From an uncultured Erysipelotrichaceae bacterium (GTDB lineage Bacteria > Bacillota_I > Bacilli_A > RF39 > UBA660): 8,962 nucleotides of DNA. The DNA lies in the NCBI GenBank assembly GCA_902783435.1, contig CACZQV010000074.1, positions 1 through 8,962 on the forward strand, read 5' to 3'. Below, piece after piece: positions 1 to 7,285 of this stretch. Within the stretch, counting starts at the first letter, position 1; each line of letters starts with the position of its first letter. The notes beneath the pieces were generated by a model that was not told the origin of the DNA, searched no databases, and saw nothing but the letters and a program-made list of their open reading frames with translations. The translations under genes and the position numbers were made by a program.

Positions 1-1614
1 ACAAATACTTATGTACCAGTATTAGAATCTAAAAAAGTAGGAAATGATACTTGGTATAAAGTACCAGTAAACTTAACTGGTAATGATAATGTATACGGTT
101 ATACATTAGCTAGTGCACCAGGAGTATCAATTACTACAGATAAAGCAGTAGTAACTAATCAAAAACCAACAATAACAGCTACTGATAAATCCTTCGATGA
201 AGGAGATAACTTTGATCCTAAAGCTAATGTTTCGGCACAAGACCCTGAAGATGGTGATCTAACAAGTAAAATTGAAATTACTGAGAATACAGTAAATACT
301 AGTGTTGCTGGAACATACAAAGTTACATATAAAGTTACAGATAGTAAAGGTGAATCTGTTACTAAGACAATCACAGTAACAGTAAAAGAAAACAAAGCTC
401 CAGTAATTGATGCTAAAGATATAGAATTAACAGTAGGAGATGAATTCAAAGCTACTGATAATGTTAAAGCAACAGATGCTGAAGATGGAGATATTACTAA
501 AAATATTAAAGTAACTACTAATACAGTAGATACAAATAATAAAGGTACTTATAAAGTAATTTATGAAGTATCTGATTCTAAAGGAAAAAAGGCTACTAAA
601 GAAATTAAAGTAGTAGTAAAAGAAAAAGAAGTTATAATAGAAGAACCAACTAATGATGAAGAAATAGATATAGATGATATAGATATTGATGAGTTATTAG
701 AACATCAAGGTGATGGAGATTTCTACTTAGAAAGTCTTGAATGGGATAAGAATACCAAATCATTTACAATAAGTGGTTATCTAACAATTTTAAATACTAA
801 TAATACTAATAAAGAATATGCTTTAATATTAGTTGATAAAGATAGTGAAGAAGCATATACAATAGATATTAATAGTTGGATTAAAGATACACCATATGAT
901 TTAGGTACTGAAAATGGATATTCTTATACTGAATCTTGGTTTAAAGGAAAAATAGATTTCACTGATATTCCTAATGGAGATTATGATTTATATATGTTAG
1001 CTTCTACTGATGATAAGTTTGCTATTGAACTTGTTGATAACTTCTTTAATCAAGATATAGATAGACGTGGTGAAGATAATAATCACGGATATAATTTTAA
1101 AGTATTAAGTAATTTAAAAACACAAGCAATTGAACTAAATGTAAGAGATGAATTATATACAACTAGTGTTGCTCCTACATATAGAAATATGATTAATGAA
1201 TTTGAAGAGATTAAATTTATTAATAATAAATTATATATAGAAGGATATTCATATAATTATAATGGTTTATATAATAATCAATTATCTATTAATAGAAAAG
1301 TAATTTTAGAAAATAATAAAACATATAAACAAGAAGTATTTGATGTAGGAAGTACTAAAGGACCATATACTTTATCTACTAAAGATAATTTAGATAAAAC
1401 ATATGCTTGGTATGAAAAAGAATTAGATATTTCTAAATTAGAAAAAGGTACTTATACTATCTTAGTTTATAGTAAAACTTCTAATGCTGAGGACTACGGT
1501 GAATTATCTGATATGTTTGAAAGTATTAAAGAAACAGCTACTATAAATAATAAGAAATATACAGTAACATATAATAAAGATAAACAAGATAGAATAGAAA
1601 TCACTGTAGAATAA
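1..1614 (+). CDS. Secreted surface protein with SH3-like and Ig-like domains (5' end missing)
   Basis: The frame is open from the first base to TAA at 1612-1614, giving 537 residues of the C-terminal part; the start and signal peptide lie outside the window. Visible residues 1-45 look like the end of a bacterial SH3-type wall-binding domain (TWYKVPVN then YGYTLAS). Residues ~54-130 and ~131-208 are two tandem Ig-like repeats of the DUF5011/HYR kind, each with a D-x-EDGD motif followed by GTYKV and DSKG. An acidic Asp/Ile-rich linker (~216-236) leads to a C-terminal region (~240-537) that I do not recognise. That region looks like one beta-rich domain duplicated (~244-350 and ~403-515), both copies sharing ISGY/IEGY, W..(K)..ID/LD and G(D/T)Y motifs. 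No LPXTG or transmembrane anchor closes the protein, so retention would rely on wall-binding domains. The N-terminal part could carry a hydrolase domain, but that is unseen. The secreted-surface role is inferred from domain types. Confidence 0.85.
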   Translation, partial: TNTYVPVLESKKVGNDTWYKVPVNLTGNDNVYGYTLASAPGVSITTDKAVVTNQKPTITATDKSFDEGDNFDPKANVSAQDPEDGDLTSKIEITENTVNTSVAGTYKVTYKVTDSKGESVTKTITVTVKENKAPVIDAKDIELTVGDEFKATDNVKATDAEDGDITKNIKVTTNTVDTNNKGTYKVIYEVSDSKGKKATKEIKVVVKEKEVIIEEPTNDEEIDIDDIDIDELLEHQGDGDFYLESLEWDKNTKSFTISGYLTILNTNNTNKEYALILVDKDSEEAYTIDINSWIKDTPYDLGTENGYSYTESWFKGKIDFTDIPNGDYDLYMLASTDDKFAIELVDNFFNQDIDRRGEDNNHGYNFKVLSNLKTQAIELNVRDELYTTSVAPTYRNMINEFEEIKFINNKLYIEGYSYNYNGLYNNQLSINRKVILENNKTYKQEVFDVGSTKGPYTLSTKDNLDKTYAWYEKELDISKLEKGTYTILVYSKTSNAEDYGELSDMFESIKETATINNKKYTVTYNKDKQDRIEITVE

Positions 1615-1642
1615 AAGGTAAAATTAATATTTTACCTTTTTT
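1613..1642 (+). terminator. Intrinsic terminator of the surface-protein gene
   Basis: A perfect 12-bp stem (1613-1624 with 1629-1640) closes a TAAT loop and ends in a run of six T (1637-1642). The stem starts inside the TAA stop codon of the upstream gene, so the 3' UTR is essentially only the terminator. Confidence 0.9.
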
Positions 1643-1644
1643 AG

Positions 1645-1653
1645 TGTTATAAT
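1645..1653 (+). promoter_or_regulatory. Extended -10 promoter of the M29 aminopeptidase gene
   Basis: TGTTATAAT is an exact match to the extended -10 consensus TGnTATAAT. No good -35 box sits 17 nt upstream, where the terminator stem lies, as is usual for extended -10 promoters. Transcription would start near 1660, giving a very short leader that contains the ribosome binding site AGGAGGA (1662-1668), 3 nt before the ATG. Confidence 0.7.
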
Positions 1654-1671
1654 AAATATATAGGAGGAATT

Positions 1672-2901
1672 ATGGAAGAATTAAAAGAAAAATATGCAAG
1701 AGTATTATTAGAGTCTTGCCTAAAAGTAGAGAAAGATCAACCACTATTTATTAGTTATAATGTAGAAAGAAGTGACTTTGTTCGTATAGTTACAAAGATT
1801 GCTTATGAATTAGGTGTAAAAGATATTTATTATGATGCATCTGATCCTTATATAAAACATGAAGCATTAAAGAATTTAGAAGTAGAAGAATTAAAAAAAC
1901 TTCCATTTTGGAATAAAAGTAAATGGGATGAATATGGTAAAAAGAATGCAGCGTTTCTTATGTTAGCTAGTGAAACACCTGGTTTAATGAAAGATATTGA
2001 TTCTAAGAAATTAGCAGCTATGACAAAATATTCATATGAAACTAGAAAAGAATTTGATGCATTACGTGATAAATCTATGCTTGCTTGGTGTATAGCTTGT
2101 GTACCTACTGCAGCGTGGGCAGAAGAATTATATCATGTAGATTATGCTGAAGATATTTTATGGGATAAAATATTTGATATGTGTAGTATCAAAGAAGATG
2201 ATCCAGTATCAATATGGAATAAGAAAATTAAATTATTAGAAAAAAGAGCTAATAAATTAAATTCTTATCAATTTAAAACATTAAAGTATAAGAGTTCTAA
2301 TGGAACAGACTTTAAAATAGATTTACCAAAGAATCATATATGGGCATCAGGTAAAGAAGTGCTTGCAAATGGAAAAGAAGTATTAGTAAACTTTCCAACA
2401 GAAGAAATATTCACATCACCTGATTGTACAAGTGCTGAAGGTATGATTTGTGCATCTAAACCATTAGCATACCAAGATAACATTATTAAAGATTTCTATT
2501 TTGAATTTGAAAAAGGTAAAGTAAAAGAAGCATATGCAGAAGAGGGTAATGATATATTAAATGAAATGGTTAATATATGTAAAAACTCTAATATGCTAGG
2601 AGAAGTAGCTTTAGTACCTTATGATTCTCCAATATCTAATATGAATGAAGTGTTCCTAGAAACATTATTTGATGAAAATGCAGCTTGTCATATAGCACTA
2701 GGAGATTCATTCCCAGAATGTGTAGAAAATGGTCCTAAGATAGATAAAGATGTATTATTTAATGAATATCATCTAAATAAATGTGATTCACATGTAGACT
2801 TTATGGTAGGTAACGAAGATATGTCTATTATAGGTATTACAGAAGATGGAAAAGAAGTACCTATCTTTGTAGATGGTAACTTCAGTGAAATATTTGAATA
2901 A
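1672..2901 (+). CDS. M29-family metallo-aminopeptidase (AmpS/PepS type)
   Basis: A 409-residue cytoplasmic aminopeptidase of the M29 (AmpS/PepS/thermophilic aminopeptidase) family, full length for the family. It should release N-terminal amino acids from peptides using a two-metal centre. Family landmarks are NFPTEEIFTSPD (240-251, candidate metal Glu245), GEVALVP (310-316, Glu311), LFDENAACHIALG (332-344, His340) and SHVDFMVG (373-380, His374 and Asp376), followed by the usual DGKEVPIFVDGNF tail. The position I believe holds the catalytic Tyr in the Thermus enzyme (HxALGxxY) is Phe347 here, which may be normal in this subgroup. No signal peptide is present. The gene stands alone, with its own extended -10 promoter and a hairpin terminator at 2935. 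A housekeeping role in peptide turnover is inferred from the family. Confidence 0.95.
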   Translation: MEELKEKYARVLLESCLKVEKDQPLFISYNVERSDFVRIVTKIAYELGVKDIYYDASDPYIKHEALKNLEVEELKKLPFWNKSKWDEYGKKNAAFLMLASETPGLMKDIDSKKLAAMTKYSYETRKEFDALRDKSMLAWCIACVPTAAWAEELYHVDYAEDILWDKIFDMCSIKEDDPVSIWNKKIKLLEKRANKLNSYQFKTLKYKSSNGTDFKIDLPKNHIWASGKEVLANGKEVLVNFPTEEIFTSPDCTSAEGMICASKPLAYQDNIIKDFYFEFEKGKVKEAYAEEGNDILNEMVNICKNSNMLGEVALVPYDSPISNMNEVFLETLFDENAACHIALGDSFPECVENGPKIDKDVLFNEYHLNKCDSHVDFMVGNEDMSIIGITEDGKEVPIFVDGNFSEIFE

Positions 2902-2934
2902 TTACTAAACATAATTTTTGAATAATAAAAGTAT

Positions 2935-2976
2935 ACTGAATTTTAATTTTTCTAATAATGAATTATTAAAATTCAG
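2935..2976 (+). repeat. 42-nt dispersed hairpin element, copy 1
   Basis: This copy aligns without gaps to 7451-7492 at 35 of 42 positions. The last 17 nt, GAATTATTAAAATTCAG, are identical. It ends 85 nt before the dinD start codon; the second copy ends 84 nt before the yhcG-like start codon. Confidence 0.7.
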
Positions 2977-2985
2977 TTTTAATTT
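2935..2985 (+). terminator. Hairpin terminator after the aminopeptidase gene (repeat copy 1)
   Basis: A perfect 13-bp inverted repeat (2935-2947 with 2965-2977, ACTGAATTTTAAT and its complement) surrounds a 17-nt loop and is followed by TTTTAATTTG. It likely ends the aminopeptidase transcript. The 42 nt at 2935-2976 recur, with 7 differences, at 7451-7492. Confidence 0.65.
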
Positions 2986-3061
2986 GTCTTAAATTATTAT
3001 AATTCATAGTTTGCATAATAATTTTTTCTATTATATAGTTCTTCCTCAAGGAGATGAATTT

Positions 3062-3835
3062 ATGAAACTAAAAGAAGTAAGTGAAACTATATTTGAAAGT
3101 GTTAAACATATTGATGAAGAAGGAAATGAATATTGGTATGCACGTGATTTACAAAAAGTTTTAGAGTATAAGGATTGGAGAAATTTTTGTAAAGTAATAG
3201 ATAAGGCTATTATATCTTCAAAAAAAAGTGATTCTACAGAAGAGGTTTGGGTTGTTGAAGTCAACACCCCAATTAAAACTGGTAAAGGTAAAGAAGAATT
3301 AATTAAAAATTATAAAATGTCAAGGCTTGCATGTTACTTAATAGTACAAAATGCCGATCCAAATAAAGAAGTAGTTGCATTAGGACAAAAGTATTTTTCT
3401 TATAAAACAAGATTTCGTGAGATAGATGAAAAGAGAATATATAGAAGAAAACAAGTTAAGGAAAGTAATAAATCTTTAAATAAAATAGCTAGTCTTAAAG
3501 GTGTTAAAAACTTTGATAAATTTACTAATGCTGGATATAAAGGTCTATATAACGGAGAAACAGCAAATGATATAGCTAAACGTAAAGGATTAAGATATAG
3601 AGAAGATATATTAGATAATATGGGTAGTGTAGAATTAGGTGCTAATATATTTAGAATTACTCAAACTGATGATTTATTAAATAAACAAAAAGAAAAGAGT
3701 GAACGTATCGCAACAAACACTCATTATGAAGTAGGAAAAGAAGTTAGAAATACAATAAAAAAACTTGGTGGAACTATGCCTGAAGATTTACCAACACCTA
3801 ATAGAAGTTTAAAAGAAATAAAAAACAAGGTTTAA
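3062..3835 (+). CDS. dinD: DinD family (DNA-damage-inducible protein D)
   Basis: A 257-residue DinD-family protein. In E. coli DinD is SOS-induced and reported to inhibit RecA filament activity. Residues ~8-120 form the Bro-N-like N-terminal domain (YWYARDLQKVLEY, then NYKMSRLACYLIVQNADP and VALGQKYFS). The C-terminal half carries the family signatures GLYNGETANDIAKRKGL (161-177), ILDNMGSVELGANIFRITQT (183-202) and THYEVGKEVR...GGTMPEDLPTPNRS. The length is close to E. coli DinD. The start is set at ATG 3062 because AAGGAG (3048-3053) lies 8 nt before it; an in-frame TTG at 3011 has no such site. A TATAAT at 2998-3003 could be the -10, but I see no matching -35. I find no LexA box of either the Gram-positive or E. 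coli type upstream, so SOS control is not supported. It is convergent with the PASTA gene, with 8 nt between them. Confidence 0.92.
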   Translation: MKLKEVSETIFESVKHIDEEGNEYWYARDLQKVLEYKDWRNFCKVIDKAIISSKKSDSTEEVWVVEVNTPIKTGKGKEELIKNYKMSRLACYLIVQNADPNKEVVALGQKYFSYKTRFREIDEKRIYRRKQVKESNKSLNKIASLKGVKNFDKFTNAGYKGLYNGETANDIAKRKGLRYREDILDNMGSVELGANIFRITQTDDLLNKQKEKSERIATNTHYEVGKEVRNTIKKLGGTMPEDLPTPNRSLKEIKNKV

Positions 3836-3841
3836 ACCTTG
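3820..3841 (-). terminator. Terminator of the PASTA gene, overlapping the dinD 3' end
   Basis: The perfect 16-nt palindrome CAAGGTTTAAACCTTG (3826-3841) spans the dinD stop codon. Read on the minus strand it is followed by six T (complement of 3820-3825), an intrinsic-terminator layout for the PASTA gene. Read on the plus strand it is followed by CTTTAATTTG and may also weakly terminate dinD, so it is possibly bidirectional. Confidence 0.75.
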
Positions 3842-3843
3842 CT

Positions 3844-5850
3844 TTAATTTGCTAAAGTAATTGATACTGTACTACAAGAATCAGTATTACCACCTTGGAA
3901 TCCAGATATAAATGATCCAGATGCTTTACCAGATGTTGAATCAGAACTTATATTAACTTTAACTCCAGGACATTGTCCTTGAATATTACTTCTTAATGCA
4001 GAAGCTACTGCATTATAACCACCATTTAAATTATCTCTTATAATATTTTTTAAACCTGTTATAGTACAAGAATTACAACTAGGTGTTGGATCGGGTTGTG
4101 GAGTAGGTTGAGGAGTAGGTGTACTTCCACCTCCATTATTACCACTATTATTAGAATTATTATTGTTATTATTCTTATTAGTTTCTACTGTAGCTTTTCT
4201 TTGACTAGTAGATGATGATTCTTTCTCACCATTACTTAATGTAACAGTAATAGTAATTCCATCACTTATTTCACTACCTGCACTAATAGATTGACCAATA
4301 ACATAATTCTTTTTAACTGTATTACTACTATCATAAATAAATGTATATTTAAGTCCAGCATTTTCTAACTTCTTAGTAGCTTCACTCTTACTTAAGCCTT
4401 TAACATTAGGAACAGTTTTCTTATTACCATCACTAATAGTAACTTTAATAGTATCGTTATTCTTAATAGCTTGACCTTTTTTATAAGAATAACTAATTAC
4501 TTCTCCTGCAGGAACTGTAGTACTAAATTCATGTACTTCTTCATAATCAATCCCATATTTATTAGCCCATTCATAGAAATCAGTTAATGATTTGAACTTA
4601 GGCATTTTTAAAGCTCCACGAGAGATAACTACTTCTATAACAGAACCTTGTTCTACTATAGAATTCTTTTCTTGATTTACTGATACAATACTATTTTCTT
4701 TTACATTAGAATCATAAGTATCACTGAATTTTAATTTTAATTTATTCTTAATAGCCCATTCAGTAATCTTAGTCATATCATATTTAGTTAAATCAGGAAC
4801 CTTTATCTTAGGACCTTTACTCAAAGTAACATTAACTACCATATCATTAACTGGAACTTTTTCTCCAGCTTTAATCTTTTGACTCTTAACATATCCACGT
4901 TTAATACTCTTATCAAAATCTTCATCAAACTCATAATTTAATTGATTCTGTTTCATATAAAACTCTACTTCAAATTTACTCTTATTAGTAAAATCTATCA
5001 AAGTAACTTCACTAAATCCTAATTCTTCTCCATATGAGAATACTAAATTTAATTCATCATCTCTTTTTAAATTACCACTAGCACTTTGTTCAATAACTGT
5101 ATTTTGTGCTTTATCACTTTCTACAAACTCTACATTAACATTACTTAAATAATTATTTTTAACAAACTTAATAACTCTCTCAGTATCCCATCCTATCATA
5201 CTAGGAACAATAATTTCTTTAGAAGGATTAGCTCCTTCAGAAACTGATACAGTAATTTCTTTTAAATCTTTTAAATTAGTATCTTTCTTAACATTTTGAC
5301 TAATTATTTTATATTCTGGAATCATATCACTATATTCATATTCTTGAGTAATAGTAATATCATTCTTACTTGCCCATTTCATAACTTCTGTTAAACTCTT
5401 ACCACTAAAATCTGGTACAGTAGTAATAGGTGTTTTAACTATACTAAAATGACTATTAAAACCTAATAAGAAATAAACTATTAATAAAAGAGAACTAAGT
5501 CCAATCATACCTTTTTTATTTCTATTATAAGTAAAAGATATAGCTACAAAGAATATAGAAAATAATACTAATAATAAATTAGTAACAATACTAAATATAG
5601 AAGTATTCTTATCTAATAATAGTAATCCAAAATATCCAAGTGATATAAAAAATAATACTATTAATAAGAATCCTACAAATATATGTTTCTTTTCTTTCTT
5701 TTCTTCTTTATAGAAATCTTCCATATCATTTAATTTTTCTTCTAATTCATTTTTTTCTTCTTCTTCAATTTCTTTTACTTCTTTAACTACTTTTTCTAAA
5801 TTCTTAGTATTAGTCTTTTTCTTAGAAGTAGTACTTTTTTTAGTTGCCAT
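3844..5850 (-). CDS. Membrane-anchored multi-PASTA protein lacking a kinase domain
   Basis: A 668-residue protein. A Lys/Glu-rich, probably coiled-coil cytoplasmic N-terminus (1-55) precedes three membrane helices (~56-80, ~85-106, ~114-131), placing the rest outside. Six PASTA-type repeats follow (~143-205, 213-274, 277-346, 347-411, 413-476, 477-540), most opening VPD/VPS/VPN and closing with VTxSxG. In kinases such as PrkC/PknB, PASTA repeats bind peptidoglycan fragments or lipid II. No kinase or transpeptidase domain is present, so any signalling role is unknown. An Asn/Gly then Pro/Thr/Gln-rich linker (~541-590) leads to a small unrecognised C-terminal domain (591-668) with four Cys (592, 595, 627, 659) that could form two disulfides. 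The start is ATG 5850: GGAGGT (complement of 5857-5862) lies 6 nt upstream, whereas an in-frame GTG at 5856 would directly abut it. It is divergent from the variable surface protein at 6002. Confidence 0.88.
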   Translation of the reverse strand: MATKKSTTSKKKTNTKNLEKVVKEVKEIEEEEKNELEEKLNDMEDFYKEEKKEKKHIFVGFLLIVLFFISLGYFGLLLLDKNTSIFSIVTNLLLVLFSIFFVAISFTYNRNKKGMIGLSSLLLIVYFLLGFNSHFSIVKTPITTVPDFSGKSLTEVMKWASKNDITITQEYEYSDMIPEYKIISQNVKKDTNLKDLKEITVSVSEGANPSKEIIVPSMIGWDTERVIKFVKNNYLSNVNVEFVESDKAQNTVIEQSASGNLKRDDELNLVFSYGEELGFSEVTLIDFTNKSKFEVEFYMKQNQLNYEFDEDFDKSIKRGYVKSQKIKAGEKVPVNDMVVNVTLSKGPKIKVPDLTKYDMTKITEWAIKNKLKLKFSDTYDSNVKENSIVSVNQEKNSIVEQGSVIEVVISRGALKMPKFKSLTDFYEWANKYGIDYEEVHEFSTTVPAGEVISYSYKKGQAIKNNDTIKVTISDGNKKTVPNVKGLSKSEATKKLENAGLKYTFIYDSSNTVKKNYVIGQSISAGSEISDGITITVTLSNGEKESSSTSQRKATVETNKNNNNNNSNNSGNNGGGSTPTPQPTPQPDPTPSCNSCTITGLKNIIRDNLNGGYNAVASALRSNIQGQCPGVKVNISSDSTSGKASGSFISGFQGGNTDSCSTVSITLAN

Positions 5851-5873
5851 AACCACACCTCCGTACTATATTA

Positions 5874-5879
5874 ATTATA
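5874..5879 (-). promoter_or_regulatory. -10 box of the PASTA gene promoter
   Basis: On the minus strand this reads TATAAT. Initiation would fall near 5867, giving a leader of about 17 nt that contains the GGAGGT site. The -35 position is poor, so the promoter may need an activator or be weak. Confidence 0.5.
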
Positions 5880-5882
5880 TAA

Positions 5883-5896
5883 TATTTACGTAAATA
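5883..5896. promoter_or_regulatory. Perfect 14-bp palindrome, candidate operator
   Basis: TATTTACGTAAATA is a perfect dyad lying between the -10 and -35 positions of the minus-strand PASTA promoter. It is well placed for a dimeric repressor. The regulator is unknown. Confidence 0.4.
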
Positions 5897-5897
5897 A

Positions 5898-5919
5898 TAG
5901 AAGTAATTAGACACTTCTA
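5898..5919. promoter_or_regulatory. Inverted repeat TAGAAGT-N8-ACTTCTA, candidate operator
   Basis: Two 7-bp arms (5898-5904 and 5913-5919) are separated by 8 nt. The repeat covers or abuts the -35 side of the minus-strand promoter and lies about 30 bp upstream of the plus-strand -35, so one protein could affect both divergent genes. Confidence 0.35.
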
Positions 5920-5939
5920 AATGTAAATAAATGTACATA
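5920..5939 (+). repeat. Two 10-bp direct repeats upstream of the 6002 promoter
   Basis: AATGTAAATA and AATGTACATA are tandem, differ at one base, and have the period of one DNA turn. They end 9 bp before the -35 box at 5949, a position where activators commonly bind. In such AT-rich DNA, chance is possible. Confidence 0.3.
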
Positions 5940-5948
5940 AATTGTTAA

Positions 5949-5977
5949 TTGAAAAAAATTGAAATAATAAGTATAAT
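5949..5977 (+). promoter_or_regulatory. Strong sigma-A-type promoter of the variable surface protein
   Basis: TTGAAA (5949-5954), a 17-bp spacer and a consensus TATAAT (5972-5977). Initiation would be near 5984. The ribosome binding site AGGAGGA (5990-5996) precedes the ATG at 6002 by 5 nt. Confidence 0.8.
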
Positions 5978-6001
5978 AGAATATATAATAGGAGGACTAA
6001 T

Positions 6002-7285
6002 ATGAAAAGAAATAAAAAACAAAATATAAGACTTCTAGTTTTAATATTAATATTATTATTAGGAATAGGTTTCGCAGCACTAGCAGCAAACTTAAAAATA
6101 AATGGAACAGTAAATGTAGCAAAAACTAGTTGGGACGTACATTTTGAAAATGTAAGTATTACAGAAGGTAGTGTAGAAGCAAACCCAGCACCCACAAGTA
6201 ATAATATAGATACAACAGAAATGACTTATACAATTAACTTTACAAAACCAGGTGATTTCTTTGAATTCACAACTGATATAGTAAATAAAGGTACAATTGA
6301 TGCAATGGTAGATGTAGTAAGTAATAATGCATACGCTAATGTATCTTCAACAACACCAATTACTTTACCAACATACCTTACAAGTACAGTAACATATAGT
6401 GATGGAGTACCAATAGCACGAAATCAAGAATTGCTACATAATACAAGTGAGAAAATAAAAGTAAGAGTAGAATTTAAGAAAGATATAAATGTATCAGATC
6501 TACCAAGTAGTGGAGATACAAGTATAGTGTTCAAGTTTAAAGGAGACTATAAACAAGCAGATGAAAATGCAGTACCTAAACCAATAGTAGTATTACCGGA
6601 AGGAAAAACAAAAGATACTTTAACAGTAGGAGACACAATAAAAATAAAAAATGAAGAATTTAACTTTATAAGATATGATGGCGATGATATAGTAATGCTT
6701 TCTAAATATAACTTAAAAGTTGGAAATATATATAATAGTAGTTATACAAAGACAGGAGAATATACGCAAAGTGATGAAGGATACGGATTACAAAGTAGTG
6801 AAGCAAAAGGATATGTATCAAGAGCATCAACATATAATGGAACAGTAGCATTCTCCGCTACAAGCTATTGGGATGATAATGGTTCACCAAAAAGTGATTA
6901 TCCAGGTTCATACTATCCAGGACCAAATTATCCAACAATATATGATGCAATAAACTATAAAGGAGCACCAGGTGAGACAAATTACTCAGTAGCATATTAT
7001 GTAGATGGATATAAAACAAAAATAACAGAATATGGAGTAACAATAAAAGATACAAGATTATTAACATATGCAGAAGCAACAGATTCAAGTATCGGATGTA
7101 GCCAAAGTTCATGGAAGTGTCCAACGACAGGATTTATAACAAATACAACATTTTGGCTTGGGTCGGCTTACCGCATTAGCGGCGTGTGGGGCGTGATTTC
7201 TGATGGTAACTTCAACGTCATCTCCTTTGGCAGCGGTAGCTTCGGGGTTCGCCCAGTTGTAGTTATCTCTAAGTCTGATATCTAA
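6002..7285 (+). CDS. Secreted surface protein ending in a DGR-type variable C-type-lectin-like domain
   Basis: 427 residues. A basic start (MKRNKKQ) and hydrophobic segment (~9-29, ending GIGFAALAA) form a signal peptide or membrane anchor, with possible cleavage after ALA (28). Residues ~31-185 form a beta-rich domain that includes LKINGT and WDVHFENV, resembling proteins with SipW-type signals (TasA/camelysin-like); this likeness is tentative. Residues ~203-427 look like a C-type-lectin-like (DUF6273-like) domain: FNFIRYDGDDIVMLSKY near its start, a Tyr/Pro-rich insert (~299-311), a Cys pair (366, 373), then TTFWLG (382-387), VWGV (395-398) and FGVRPVVVI (414-422). The W-x-G...GxRPVV end is typical of diversity-generating retroelement target proteins, where the fold displays hypervariable residues to bind ligands. 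Base use changes abruptly at codon 384. Probable role: surface receptor or adhesin with diversified binding. It has its own promoter and is divergent from the PASTA protein. Confidence 0.88.
   Translation: MKRNKKQNIRLLVLILILLLGIGFAALAANLKINGTVNVAKTSWDVHFENVSITEGSVEANPAPTSNNIDTTEMTYTINFTKPGDFFEFTTDIVNKGTIDAMVDVVSNNAYANVSSTTPITLPTYLTSTVTYSDGVPIARNQELLHNTSEKIKVRVEFKKDINVSDLPSSGDTSIVFKFKGDYKQADENAVPKPIVVLPEGKTKDTLTVGDTIKIKNEEFNFIRYDGDDIVMLSKYNLKVGNIYNSSYTKTGEYTQSDEGYGLQSSEAKGYVSRASTYNGTVAFSATSYWDDNGSPKSDYPGSYYPGPNYPTIYDAINYKGAPGETNYSVAYYVDGYKTKITEYGVTIKDTRLLTYAEATDSSIGCSQSSWKCPTTGFITNTTFWLGSAYRISGVWGVISDGNFNVISFGSGSFGVRPVVVISKSDI

Noticed and set aside
3011..3061. Upstream TTG start for dinD
   Set aside because: There is no ribosome binding site before it, and the added 17 residues do not belong to the family. 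ATG 3062 has AAGGAG at good spacing.
4722..4740. Third copy of the 42-nt element's left arm (ACTGAATTTTAATTTT)
   Set aside because: It lies within the PASTA coding sequence, encodes conserved protein sequence on the other strand and lacks the right arm; a chance match in AT-rich DNA.
7151..7285. GC-rich gene end as simple horizontal transfer of a foreign gene fragment
   Set aside because: The reading frame and domain continue smoothly into it, and the change is selective (A loss, NNC codons) and confined to the C-type-lectin-like end. That fits templated diversification better, though it is not excluded.
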